Of a DNA stretch of 13,754 nucleotides, positions 1 to 6,847 are shown piece after piece (the stretch's first letter is position 1; every line of letters starts with the position of its first letter). The notes beneath the pieces were generated by a model that saw nothing but the letters and a program-made list of their open reading frames with translations, made no database searches and was not told the origin of the DNA. Source of the DNA: Flammeovirgaceae bacterium UBA4659. GTDB lineage: Bacteria > Bacteroidota > Bacteroidia > Cytophagales > Cyclobacteriaceae. The stretch lies in contig DHLV01000035.1 in the NCBI GenBank assembly GCA_002405445.1, forward strand, positions 963 through 14,716, given 5' to 3'. The translations under genes were made by a program, and so were the position numbers.

Positions 1-312
1 TTCATGGGAGATACGGGTAGCTTATCGTTGGGCGGTATTATTGCTGTGTTGGCATTGGCGGTGCGCAAAGAGTTGATGATACCGTTGATGTGTGGAATTT
101 TTTTAGTTGAGAACTTATCGGTGATGGTACAGGTAAGCTACTTCAAATACACAAAAAAGAAGTATGGGCAAGGCAGACGCATTTTGTTGATGTCGCCTTT
201 GCACCATCACTATCAGAAGAAAAATATTCCAGAGCCGAAAATTGTAACACGGTTTTGGATTGTAGGGATTCTCTTGGCGATACTGAGTTTAGCGATGTTG
301 AAATTGAGATGA
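1..312 (+). CDS. mraY: MraY, phospho-MurNAc-pentapeptide transferase (C-terminal part)
   Basis: Only the last 103 codons are present; the frame is already open at base 1, so the gene starts outside the window. MraY is the integral membrane enzyme that moves phospho-MurNAc-pentapeptide from UDP to undecaprenyl phosphate, giving lipid I. The fragment opens with [12 protein letters not shown], the conserved Asp-containing cytoplasmic loop of the family, and later has PLHHHYQKK, the HHH motif typical of MraY as opposed to WecA-type relatives. Hydrophobic segments lie at about residues 12-22 and 28-45 and at the C-terminus (about 84-98), which ends LKLR with a TGA stop. It is the first gene in view of the dcw cluster; murD follows after 136 bp, a gap widened by a palindromic repeat pair. 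Identity is certain from the two motifs. Confidence 0.97.
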   Translation, partial: FMGDTGSLSLGGIIAVLALAVRKELMIPLMCGIFLVENLSVMVQVSYFKYTKKKYGQGRRILLMSPLHHHYQKKNIPEPKIVTRFWIVGILLAILSLAMLKLR

Positions 313-370
313 TAGATAATTTGTAAATGTATCGATTTGAAAATAATAGTTCTTCGTATTGGGCAATAAG

Positions 371-430
371 TAGCCGCGGCCTTTAGGCCGTGGATATAGT
401 AAACAGAAAATAAATGGGCTTTAGCCCTTG
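371..430. repeat. REP-like pair of palindromes
   Basis: Two compact palindromes sit 22 bp apart in the mraY-murD gap. The first pairs 374-381 (CCGCGGCC) with 386-393 (GGCCGTGG) around TTTA, with one G-T wobble. The second pairs 416-420 (GGGCT) with 423-427 (AGCCC) around TT. Both have the same CTTTAG apex. Two related hairpins close together resemble REP/BIME elements mobilised by RAYT-type transposases; that link is inference, since no second copy or transposase lies in this window. No T-run follows either stem, so they are not ordinary terminators, though they could affect mRNA stability between mraY and murD. Confidence 0.55.
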
Positions 431-451
431 GTGATTGAAAGAAAATAAATG
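405..451 (+). repeat. Direct repeat duplicating the murD start region
   Basis: The 12-mer AGAAAATAAATG occurs at 405-416 and again at 440-451, 35 bp later, and both are followed by a near-identical NGC. The downstream copy carries the real murD start codon. The upstream copy presents a decoy ATG at 414 that opens a six-codon frame (MGFSPW, stop at 432-434) running through the second REP-like palindrome. Either a tandem duplication or a short insertion with a target duplication would give this pattern. Confidence 0.5.
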
Positions 452-1804
452 AGCAAGAGGGTAGTCATATTAGGAGGAGGAGAAAGTGGAACAGGTGCAG
501 CGCTTTTAGCGAAAGCTAAAGGATATGACGTATTCGTGTCTGACCAAGGGACGCTTAAGGAAAAGTACAAAGGTGAGCTGCTTAGGGAGAGTATCGACTT
601 TGAAGAAGGGACGCATAGTTTTGATAAAGTCTTAAATGCTTCGTTGATAATAAAGAGTCCTGGTATTCCTGAAAAGTCAGAAGTAGTAAAAAAAGCAAAA
701 GCCGCTGGGATCGAGATTATCGATGAGATTGAATTTGCGTATCGTTTTTTGAGTGGTAGAATTATCGCCATCACAGGTACAAATGGCAAGACCACTACTA
801 CGCTGTTGACTTATCATTTATTGAAATCCGCTGGAGTCAACGTTGCTTTAGCCGGGAACGTAGGTGAAAGCTTGGCGCGGAAAGTGGCCTTTGGTAATTA
901 CGATTGGTACGTGATTGAAATCAGCAGTTTTCAATTAGATGGCACCATCACGTTCCGTCCAGATATTGGGATTCTTCTCAATATCACACCAGACCACCTC
1001 GACCGCTACGATTATAAGATGGAGAATTACATCCATTCGAAATTCAGGTTGGTAAAGAATATGTTGGCGTCCAATCACTTCATCTTTTATTCAGATGACC
1101 CTGTAACAGGCGCAGAGGCTAAGATGAGAAAGATTGCTCCAAGTCTGTTACAAGTGTCTTTAAAGGATACGAAAACGCCTGCTCATTACGATGGAGTAAA
1201 AATGAATTTTAATGTTGCCGGGAAATCGTTTGGTGTATTACAGGCAGATACAACATTAAAGGGGCCACACAACTTGATTAACACACTATCGGCTGTCTCA
1301 GCTGCTGTGCTGGCAGGCATAAGCGAACAGGCAATTCGTGAAGGGTTGAAGACATTCAGGAACGCGCCTCACCGATTGGAGTCGGTGGCTGTGATTAATG
1401 GAGTGGAGTTTGTGAACGACTCAAAAGCGACCAATGTAGATTCGGTGGTCTATGGATTGGGCAGCTACAAAGGCCCGTTGGTTTGGATCGCTGGTGGGAT
1501 CGATAAAGGCAATGATTATAAAATGATTGAAGACCAGGTACGCGACAAAGTACGCGTGTTGATTTGCCTGGGCAAGGACAATGAGAAATTAAAAAAAGCT
1601 TTTACAGGAGTTGTGCCAGAAATCTACGAAACACAAAGTGTAAAGGAACTAGCGCAACTTGCTCTCAAAGTTTCAAGAAGAGGAGATGTGGTGTTGTTGT
1701 CTCCCGCGTGTGCAAGTTTTGACTTGTTCAAGAACTACGAGGACAGGGGAACACAGTTTAGGGAAGCGGTACTGGAACTTAAGGAGACAGTAGTTAGAAT
1801 ATAG
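449..1804 (+). CDS. murD: UDP-N-acetylmuramoyl-L-alanine--D-glutamate ligase
   Basis: MurD adds D-glutamate to UDP-MurNAc-L-Ala in the cytoplasm at the cost of ATP. The 451 residues match the usual family length. A Gly-rich N-terminal UDP-binding fold (VVILGGGESGTGAA, residues 5-19) is followed by the Mur-ligase P-loop GTNGKTT at 110-116, NITPDHLDRY at 178-187, the lysine in HSKFRL (Lys198) that aligns with the carbamylated lysine of the family, HRLE at 308-311, NDSKATN at 323-329, and the C-terminal LLSPACASFDLFKNYEDRG at 416-434. The ATG at 449 is chosen because the Gly-rich motif follows at once and an in-frame extension has no conserved residues. The stop TAG (1802-1804) overlaps the left end of an inserted element; without that insertion the gene would end in TGA overlapping the ftsW start and encode the same last residues. 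Confidence 0.97.
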   Translation: MSKRVVILGGGESGTGAALLAKAKGYDVFVSDQGTLKEKYKGELLRESIDFEEGTHSFDKVLNASLIIKSPGIPEKSEVVKKAKAAGIEIIDEIEFAYRFLSGRIIAITGTNGKTTTTLLTYHLLKSAGVNVALAGNVGESLARKVAFGNYDWYVIEISSFQLDGTITFRPDIGILLNITPDHLDRYDYKMENYIHSKFRLVKNMLASNHFIFYSDDPVTGAEAKMRKIAPSLLQVSLKDTKTPAHYDGVKMNFNVAGKSFGVLQADTTLKGPHNLINTLSAVSAAVLAGISEQAIREGLKTFRNAPHRLESVAVINGVEFVNDSKATNVDSVVYGLGSYKGPLVWIAGGIDKGNDYKMIEDQVRDKVRVLICLGKDNEKLKKAFTGVVPEIYETQSVKELAQLALKVSRRGDVVLLSPACASFDLFKNYEDRGTQFREAVLELKETVVRI

Positions 1805-1823
1805 AATTTAGGAGACTAGGACT
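1803..1823 (+). repeat. Left heptamer array of the insertion element
   Basis: Read in steps of seven from 1803 the bases are AGAATTT, AGGAGAC, TAGGACT. The first is the exact reverse complement of the last heptamer of the right array (AAATTCT, 2226-2232). The second matches the complement of AACTCCT (AGGAGTT) at five of seven positions. AGAATTT also differs at only one base from the adjoining target repeat AGAATAT. Confidence 0.6.
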
Positions 1824-1834
1824 TTAAAAGGATC

Positions 1835-2206
1835 ATGGAGAAAAGAGAACCTGCTAAGTCGTTTAAGGAACTGATTGTATGGCAAAAAGCACATCAATTG
1901 GTACTTAATGTCTACCGAGCAACAAAAACTTTTCCGAAGGAAGAGATATATGGTTTGAGTTCGCAAATAAAAAGGTCATCTGTTTCGATTGCAGCAAATA
2001 TTGCAGAAGGATTTAAGAAGAAAGGAATCGCGGATAAACTAAAGTTTATGAATACTGCACAGGGCTCTTTGTCTGAAACAGAATATCATTTGTTGTTGGC
2101 TAATGATTTGGAATATTTTAACACAACTAAACTAACTAAAGACGCAGCAGAAGTAGGGAGATTATTGGAGGCTTATATGAGAGGTATTCGAGGTAACAAC
2201 TCCTAA
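1835..2206 (+). CDS. Four helix bundle protein, 23S rRNA intervening-sequence (S23/IVS) family
   Basis: A 123-residue, mostly helical, basic protein with the hallmarks of the IVS/S23 four-helix-bundle family: FKELIVWQKAHQLVLNVYR (residues 10-28), FPKEEIYGLSSQIKRSSVSI (33-52), AANIAEGFKKKG (53-64), and a C-terminal helix around LLEAYMRGIRG. Members were first found inside intervening sequences of 23S rRNA genes in other bacteria, and the Avd accessory protein of diversity-generating retroelements has the same fold; their oligomers are thought to bind nucleic acid. The function here is unknown. The gene has no role in wall synthesis that I can see and appears to be a passenger or mobility factor of an element inserted between murD and ftsW. 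Its last residues and stop (NNS, TAA) are encoded by the element's heptamer repeats. The ATG at 1835 is the only start upstream of the conserved region that keeps full length. Confidence 0.93.
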   Translation: MEKREPAKSFKELIVWQKAHQLVLNVYRATKTFPKEEIYGLSSQIKRSSVSIAANIAEGFKKKGIADKLKFMNTAQGSLSETEYHLLLANDLEYFNTTKLTKDAAEVGRLLEAYMRGIRGNNS

Positions 2207-2232
2207 CTCCTATATCCTAACTCCTAAATTCT
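2198..2232 (+). repeat. Right heptamer array of the insertion element
   Basis: Five consecutive 7-bp units: AACTCCT, AACTCCT, ATATCCT, AACTCCT, AAATTCT. The array is the inverted counterpart of the repeats at 1803-1823. It covers the end of the four-helix-bundle gene (stop at 2204-2206) and ends nine bases before the ftsW ATG. In RNA it could pair with the left array and bring the ends of the element together. Confidence 0.8.
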
Positions 2233-2241
2233 TTTAAGAAT

Positions 2242-3426
2242 ATGAAACTAAGTGTTGTTAAGACGTGGGCTGACAAAAACTTGCAAGGTGACAGAGTCAT
2301 TTGGGCAGTGGTTTTTGCGTTGTCGCTCATTAGTATTTTAGTAGTGTATTCTTCTATTGGTACACTCGCTTATAAACGGTCAAGTAGCACTGAATCGTAT
2401 TTGTTGAAACACACTTTTATGGTGATGCTCGGGTTGGGTGCGATGTGGTTCGCTCATAAAATTGACTATCGCTATTACTCAAAAATTTCTCGCTTAGCAT
2501 TATGGGTCAGTGTACCCTTGCTGCTCTATACGTTTAAGTTTGGAACTACATTGAATGATGCCGCGCGGTGGATTACCCTGCCGATTATCAATACATCATT
2601 TCAGCCCTCTGACTTTGCAAGTTTGGCTTTAATTATCAATCTGGCGAGTATGCTTTCAAAGAAGCAACAGAATATAGATGACATCAAAGATACCCTTATA
2701 CCAATTCTTATTTGGTGCGGTGTTATCTGCGCTTTGATTGGATTGACCAACGTATCGACAGCTGTTTTACTTTTCGCGACATGTATGCTGATAATGTTTA
2801 TCGGAAGGGTTTCTGTAAAGTATCTAGCGATGCTTGTCCTGGTCGGAGTGCTTGCAGGTGCTGCTGCTATTCATTTTGGAAATAGATGGGAAACGGTAAA
2901 GAAGCGGTGGGACGCTTTTGTTACAAGTAATTATTCTTTTCAAGCAACTCACGGTTTTATTGCCATTGCTACTGGAGAAGTTTTTGGCAAAGGCCCTGGC
3001 AACAGCGAACAACGCAACATCCTCCCTCATCCGTATTCTGATTTTGTGTATGCGATTGTAATCGAAGAATATGGAATGATTGGTGGCGTTGTGGTTTTGA
3101 TTTTGTATTTGATTTTGCTTCACCGTGGCATGAAGGCAGCATATAATAGTGAGCGTGCTTTTGGCGGGCTGCTCTCTGCCGGGTTAAGTTTTGATTTAGT
3201 CTGCCAAGCGATGGTGAATATGGGCGTGGTGGTGGGGCTTGGCCCCATCACCGGCCAACCATTGCCTTTGATAAGTATGGGTGGAACGGCCATGGTGTTT
3301 ACAGGCCTCTCTGTTGGAATTATTTTGAGCGTGAGCAGAGGAGAACAGGAAGAGAACTGGGGACAAGCAGCCGCCTCAAAAGAGTTGACTGCCGAAGAGA
3401 AAGATTTAGATGCTAAAGCAGCTTGA
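2242..3426 (+). CDS. ftsW: FtsW, SEDS-family septal peptidoglycan glycosyltransferase
   Basis: FtsW is the polytopic SEDS protein that polymerises lipid II at the septum with a class B penicillin-binding protein. The 394 residues hold about ten hydrophobic segments, starting at about 19-39 and ending at about 347-364, with a charged cytoplasmic tail (EEKDLDAKAA). Family landmarks are NDAARWITLP (105-114), QPSDFASLAL (121-130), LPHPYSDFVYAIVIEEYG (261-278), whose Asp267 aligns with the putative catalytic Asp of SEDS enzymes, and GLGPITGQPLPLISMGGTA (332-350), the FtsW/RodA/SpoVE signature. Position inside the dcw cluster favours FtsW over RodA. The start lies nine bases after a heptamer array; before the insertion upstream, it probably overlapped the murD stop. 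The TGA stop overlaps the murG start by four bases. Confidence 0.95.
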   Translation: MKLSVVKTWADKNLQGDRVIWAVVFALSLISILVVYSSIGTLAYKRSSSTESYLLKHTFMVMLGLGAMWFAHKIDYRYYSKISRLALWVSVPLLLYTFKFGTTLNDAARWITLPIINTSFQPSDFASLALIINLASMLSKKQQNIDDIKDTLIPILIWCGVICALIGLTNVSTAVLLFATCMLIMFIGRVSVKYLAMLVLVGVLAGAAAIHFGNRWETVKKRWDAFVTSNYSFQATHGFIAIATGEVFGKGPGNSEQRNILPHPYSDFVYAIVIEEYGMIGGVVVLILYLILLHRGMKAAYNSERAFGGLLSAGLSFDLVCQAMVNMGVVVGLGPITGQPLPLISMGGTAMVFTGLSVGIILSVSRGEQEENWGQAAASKELTAEEKDLDAKAA

Positions 3427-4574
3427 TAACAAAAAAAACATATCGATTAATCATAAGCGGGGGCGGCACCGGTGGCCACATCTTCCCTGCGTTGGCAATT
3501 GCCAATGAATTTAGGGAGCGGCACCCTAACGCAGAAATACTGTTTGTGGGCGCACAAGGAAAAATGGAGATGACGAAAATACCAGAGGCCGGGTACAAAA
3601 TCATTGGGCTGTGGATTAGCGGCATCCAACGCAAGTTGACATTCTCCAACCTCTCATTCCCGTTCAAATTGATTGCGAGTTACATCAAAGCTGGCAGCAT
3701 CGTCAAAAAGTTTAAACCTGATGTGGTGATAGGAACAGGTGGTTATGCAAGCGGCCCTATCATGTTGGCGGCTACTAAACACGAAATTCCTTCTTTGATC
3801 CAGGAGCAAAATTCATATGCCGGGTTGACCAATAGACAGTTGGGAGATAAAGTGACCAAAGTTTGCGTGGCTTATGCCGGAATGGAGAACTACTTTCCTG
3901 CATCAAAGATTGTTTTTACCGGCAACCCTGTGCGCAAAGATATCAATGGAATGGAGGCGAAACGTGAAAAAGCACTTTCTCACTTTGCTTTGAGTGCCAG
4001 CGAGCGAACGCTGTTGATCATCGGAGGCAGCTTGGGCGCGCGCACCATCAACGAGAGTGTTTTGGAGGGAATCGATAAATTCATCGATGCACGGGTGCAA
4101 GTGATTTGGCAGACAGGGAAGATTTACTTTGACGACATAAAACAGCAGCTCAAGAACAAAGACCTGCGAAGGGTTCGCGTATTCGATTTCGTGAAGCAGA
4201 TGGATTTGGCTTACGCTGCTGCCGATGTTGTGATTGCTCGTGCCGGGGCTCTGTCAATTTCAGAGTTATGCCTTGCTAAAAGGCCGTGTATGCTGGTTCC
4301 ATCACCAAATGTAGCCGAAGACCATCAGACGAAAAATGCCATGGCATTGGTGAACGAACAGGCGGCTGTGTTGGTGAAAGATGTGCAGGCAAAAGAGATT
4401 TTGGTAAGCGAGGCTTTAAAGTTAATCTATGATGAGGTTCGTTGTGAAAAACTGGCGACCCAGATTGCAAAACTAGCAAAGCCCAATGCCACTTCTGACA
4501 TTGTGGATGAGATTGAAAAAATGATTGGTATAAAAAACGGAAATCGAATTCATGCAGTTGGATCAATACGATAG
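3423..4574 (+). CDS. murG: MurG, lipid II-forming GlcNAc transferase
   Basis: MurG adds GlcNAc from UDP-GlcNAc to lipid I on the inner face of the membrane, forming lipid II. The 383 residues show the GT28 pattern: GGGTGGHIFPALAIA (13-27), IGTGGYASGP (103-112), QEQNSYAGLTNR (127-138), GNPVRKDI (167-174), the second Gly-rich loop IGGSLGARTINES (200-212), and the UDP-GlcNAc site ARAGALSISELC (272-283) with PSPNVAEDHQTKNA (293-306). The start must be TTG at 3423. An in-frame TAA stands at 3414-3416, only two codons lie between it and the TTG, and no ATG or GTG precedes the first Gly-rich loop. The TTG overlaps the ftsW stop (TTGA), suggesting coupled translation. The 3' end overlaps murC by 23 bp. 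Confidence 0.96.
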   Translation: MITKKTYRLIISGGGTGGHIFPALAIANEFRERHPNAEILFVGAQGKMEMTKIPEAGYKIIGLWISGIQRKLTFSNLSFPFKLIASYIKAGSIVKKFKPDVVIGTGGYASGPIMLAATKHEIPSLIQEQNSYAGLTNRQLGDKVTKVCVAYAGMENYFPASKIVFTGNPVRKDINGMEAKREKALSHFALSASERTLLIIGGSLGARTINESVLEGIDKFIDARVQVIWQTGKIYFDDIKQQLKNKDLRRVRVFDFVKQMDLAYAAADVVIARAGALSISELCLAKRPCMLVPSPNVAEDHQTKNAMALVNEQAAVLVKDVQAKEILVSEALKLIYDEVRCEKLATQIAKLAKPNATSDIVDEIEKMIGIKNGNRIHAVGSIR

Positions 4575-5949
4575 TGTTTATTTTTTAGGAATTGGTGGCA
4601 TCGGCATGAGTGCCATAGCCCGCTGGTTTAAGCACAAAGGATTGCGCATAGCAGGATATGATCGTACACCTACGCAATTGACCCACGAGTTGATAGAAGA
4701 AGGTATGGAGATACACTTTGATGACAAGGTGGAATTGATGCCAGGGTATATTTCTAAAGACAAAACGTTGGTGGTGTTTACGCCTGCCATTCCAAAAAAT
4801 CACGTGGAGCACCATTATTTGAAAACACAGGGCTACACAATACTGAAACGGAGTGAAGTGCTGGGGCTGCTCACTAAGAACTACCGAACCATAGCGGTGG
4901 CCGGAACACACGGCAAAACCACTACATCATCATTGATTGCGCACATTTTGAAAACCGCTCGGGTTAATATGGTTGGTTTCTTGGGAGGCATCACCACTAA
5001 TTACGAGTCTAACCTTGTGATGGAGGGAGACGTCTCTGTAGACACATGGGTGGTGGTCGAGGCCGATGAGTTTGACCGCTCGTTCTTACGTTTGTTTCCG
5101 CAGATTGCGGTAGTAACGTCAGCGGATGCCGATCATCTTGATATTTACGGTGATCACGCAAGCATGCTCACATCATTTAAGGAATTTATTAAGCAGATCA
5201 ATACAAATGGCAATTTGGTGATTCATGAGTCAGTTGCATCATTGGCAGATGGAATCAATATCAGTAAAGAGACTTATGGCATGAGCCGGGGAAAATTTTT
5301 TGCCAGCCACATTCACCCCGCTGATAGGGGAGTTTTTGAGTTCAGTCTCAACGGGTATGCCCGCGAGATGCCGAACATTCAGCTTGGTGTCCCCGGTTTT
5401 CATAACATGGAAAATGCCATTGCGGCAATCATTGTTGCCAAGAGGCTGGGCATTGGCAATGACGTAATTCGAGAGGCGCTGGTTTCATTCAAAGGTGTGA
5501 AACGCAGATTTGAGTATGTCATCAAAAAAGATGATCTCGTGTACATTGATGATTATGCACATCATCCCAGAGAAATTGAGGCATTTTTGACATCAGTAAA
5601 GTCGATGTACAAGGACAAAAAATTGACAGTGGTGTTTCAGCCTCACTTGTTTACACGCACCCGCGATTTCGCAGAAGGATTTTCGCAGAGCTTGAGCTTA
5701 GCAGATGAGCTGGTGCTGATGGACATTTACCCGGCACGCGAGGAGTCGATACCCGGGGTAACCTCGGATATGCTTTTCAGTAATATCACGTGCCCCGTCA
5801 AAGTGAGATGTGGAAAAAGAGATGTGTTGCAGAAATTGGAAGAATTGGATATCGAATTGTTGGTAACGGTGGGGGCAGGCGATATTGACACATTTGTTAA
5901 ACCGATAAAGGAGATGTTGATACGAAAAAATATAGCTACGAATTTCTGA
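4552..5949 (+). CDS. murC: UDP-N-acetylmuramate--L-alanine ligase
   Basis: MurC joins L-alanine to UDP-MurNAc in the cytoplasm, the first amino acid of the peptide stem. The 465 residues are of normal length. The N-terminal nucleotide-sugar fold shows YFLGIGGIGMSAIARW (10-25), the ATP loop is GTHGKTTT (118-125), then VVVEADEFDRSFL (167-179), DADHLDIYGDH (192-202), HNMENAIAA (284-292), VKRRFEYV (316-323), YIDDYAHHPREIEAF (331-345), VFQPHLFTRTRDF (361-373) and GAGDID (441-446). GTHGKT with DDYAHHP marks MurC rather than MurD, MurE or Mpl. The ATG at 4552 lies inside murG and is the only start in front of the Gly-rich motif, so a 23-bp overlap with murG is real. A 55-bp gap with nothing recognisable beyond a weak 4-bp hairpin separates it from ftsQ. 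Confidence 0.96.
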   Translation: MQLDQYDSVYFLGIGGIGMSAIARWFKHKGLRIAGYDRTPTQLTHELIEEGMEIHFDDKVELMPGYISKDKTLVVFTPAIPKNHVEHHYLKTQGYTILKRSEVLGLLTKNYRTIAVAGTHGKTTTSSLIAHILKTARVNMVGFLGGITTNYESNLVMEGDVSVDTWVVVEADEFDRSFLRLFPQIAVVTSADADHLDIYGDHASMLTSFKEFIKQINTNGNLVIHESVASLADGINISKETYGMSRGKFFASHIHPADRGVFEFSLNGYAREMPNIQLGVPGFHNMENAIAAIIVAKRLGIGNDVIREALVSFKGVKRRFEYVIKKDDLVYIDDYAHHPREIEAFLTSVKSMYKDKKLTVVFQPHLFTRTRDFAEGFSQSLSLADELVLMDIYPAREESIPGVTSDMLFSNITCPVKVRCGKRDVLQKLEELDIELLVTVGAGDIDTFVKPIKEMLIRKNIATNF

Positions 5950-6004
5950 CTGCCAAGCGGCACGCAGCTGGTAAATTAATGCTCTGAAGTTAGGTAGAGA
6001 AGAA

Positions 6005-6766
6005 ATGAAAAGGAATTTGAGTATACGAAAAGAAATCAAGGTAGCCTTTGCAGTATTGGCATTGTCATTTCTGATAGCATTTGCCGAGCGCAAGCAGGGT
6101 GCTGCTATTTGCAGAAATATTTCAGTGGAGATCGGAAATTTGACCGAAAACCATTTTTTGGATGAGGCCGATGTGATGAAGTTGTTGGAGACGAGTGGTG
6201 AGCCGATCAAAGGAATAGGGATTGACCGAATCAACTTAAAAGACATTGAGAAAAAATTGAAATACGACAAGCACATACTTGATGCCGAGCTGTTTTGCGA
6301 CTTAAAAGGAACCTTGCTCGTAAATGTAGAGTTGCGCAGGCCCATTGCCCGTATCGTACAAAATGATGCTCCTGATGCATACATCGCGGAAGATGGAGTG
6401 ATCATGCCGGTGTCAGAGAAGTACACCTCCCGCGTGTTGATCATCAGCGGATATGTGAAGCCTTTTCTTGAAAGCGAGGATTTGACAAAGACCGAGGAAG
6501 GCAAACAGTTGCTCGCCTTGATCAAATATATCAATGCTGATCGTTTCTGGAAAGCGCAGGTTGCGCAAATGGATATTGATAGAACCGGACGCATCAACAT
6601 ATTTCCACAAGTAACAGGGCAGCGTGTGGAGTTTGGCAAACCGGAAAACATAGAGGTGAAGTTGAGGAAATTGATGATTTTTTATAAGGAGATTTTACCA
6701 GCCCGCGGGTGGACGAGATATGAGCGAGTGAACTTGGAATATGAGGGGCAGGTGATTGCGGAGTAA
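6005..6766 (+). CDS. ftsQ: FtsQ-type cell division protein (POTRA domain)
   Basis: A 253-residue bitopic membrane protein. A short basic N-terminus (MKRNLSIRKEIK) precedes one membrane segment at about residues 13-27, and the rest is exported. Residues about 36-110 (ICRNISVEIG ... FLDEADVMKLLE ... LLVNVELRRPIARI) have the layout of a POTRA domain followed by the beta domain with AYIAEDGVIMPVS. FtsQ links the early and late divisome in the periplasm. Primary sequence is poorly conserved in this family, so the call rests on topology, the ELRRPIARI and DGVIMPV patterns, and location between murC and ftsA, the classical FtsQ position. The ATG at 6005 follows a purine-rich GAGAAGAA and is the first start before the membrane segment. 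An 81-bp gap leads to ftsA. Confidence 0.9.
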   Translation: MKRNLSIRKEIKVAFAVLALSFLIAFAERKQGAAICRNISVEIGNLTENHFLDEADVMKLLETSGEPIKGIGIDRINLKDIEKKLKYDKHILDAELFCDLKGTLLVNVELRRPIARIVQNDAPDAYIAEDGVIMPVSEKYTSRVLIISGYVKPFLESEDLTKTEEGKQLLALIKYINADRFWKAQVAQMDIDRTGRINIFPQVTGQRVEFGKPENIEVKLRKLMIFYKEILPARGWTRYERVNLEYEGQVIAE

Positions 6767-6825
6767 TTTGAAAATAAATCGATTTTAAAATTTGAAAACA
6801 GAACTAATTAGAAGTGAACGAAACA

Positions 6826-6837
6826 ACCACTAAAATA
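6826..6837 (+). promoter_or_regulatory. Leader motif shared by ftsA and ftsZ (ftsA copy)
   Basis: ACCACTAAAATA lies ten bases before the ftsA ATG. The same 12 bases lie eight bases before the ftsZ ATG (8231-8242). Similar distance to both starts suggests a shared translation-start or regulatory element, but A-rich leaders are common in Bacteroidota and the match could be chance. Confidence 0.3.
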
Positions 6838-6847
6838 CCTAAGCAAA

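Larger units (their letters stand above)
1803..2236 (+). mobile_element. 434-bp insertion element carrying a four-helix-bundle gene
   Basis: The segment lies exactly between murD and ftsW. It is bounded by AGAATAT at 1796-1802 and again at 2237-2243, a candidate 7-bp target-site duplication. Just inside are the inverted repeats GAATTTAGGAG (1804-1814) and CTCCTAAATTC (2221-2231), perfect over 11 bp, continued by 7-bp-periodic repeats. Joining base 1802 to base 2244 gives murD ending Arg-Ile-TGA with the ftsW ATG overlapping as ATGA, the kind of junction seen elsewhere in this window. The only gene inside is an IVS/S23-family four-helix-bundle protein; no transposase is seen. How such an element moves is unknown from the sequence. 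The insertion itself is well supported; classing it as mobile is inference. Confidence 0.75.

Noticed and set aside
371..430. The palindromes between mraY and murD as transcription terminators
   Set aside because: No T-run follows either stem, and the operon clearly continues into murD. A REP-like element fits better.
5951..5962. TGCCaagcGGCA hairpin between murC and ftsQ
   Set aside because: Only four pairs, no T-run, inside an operon; too weak to call a regulatory site.
5698..6651. A 317-codon open frame on the minus strand across the end of murC and most of ftsQ
   Set aside because: It lies opposite two well-supported genes, crosses their junction, has no recognisable family motif, and has the Ser/Phe/Leu-rich composition typical of a frame opposite real coding DNA.
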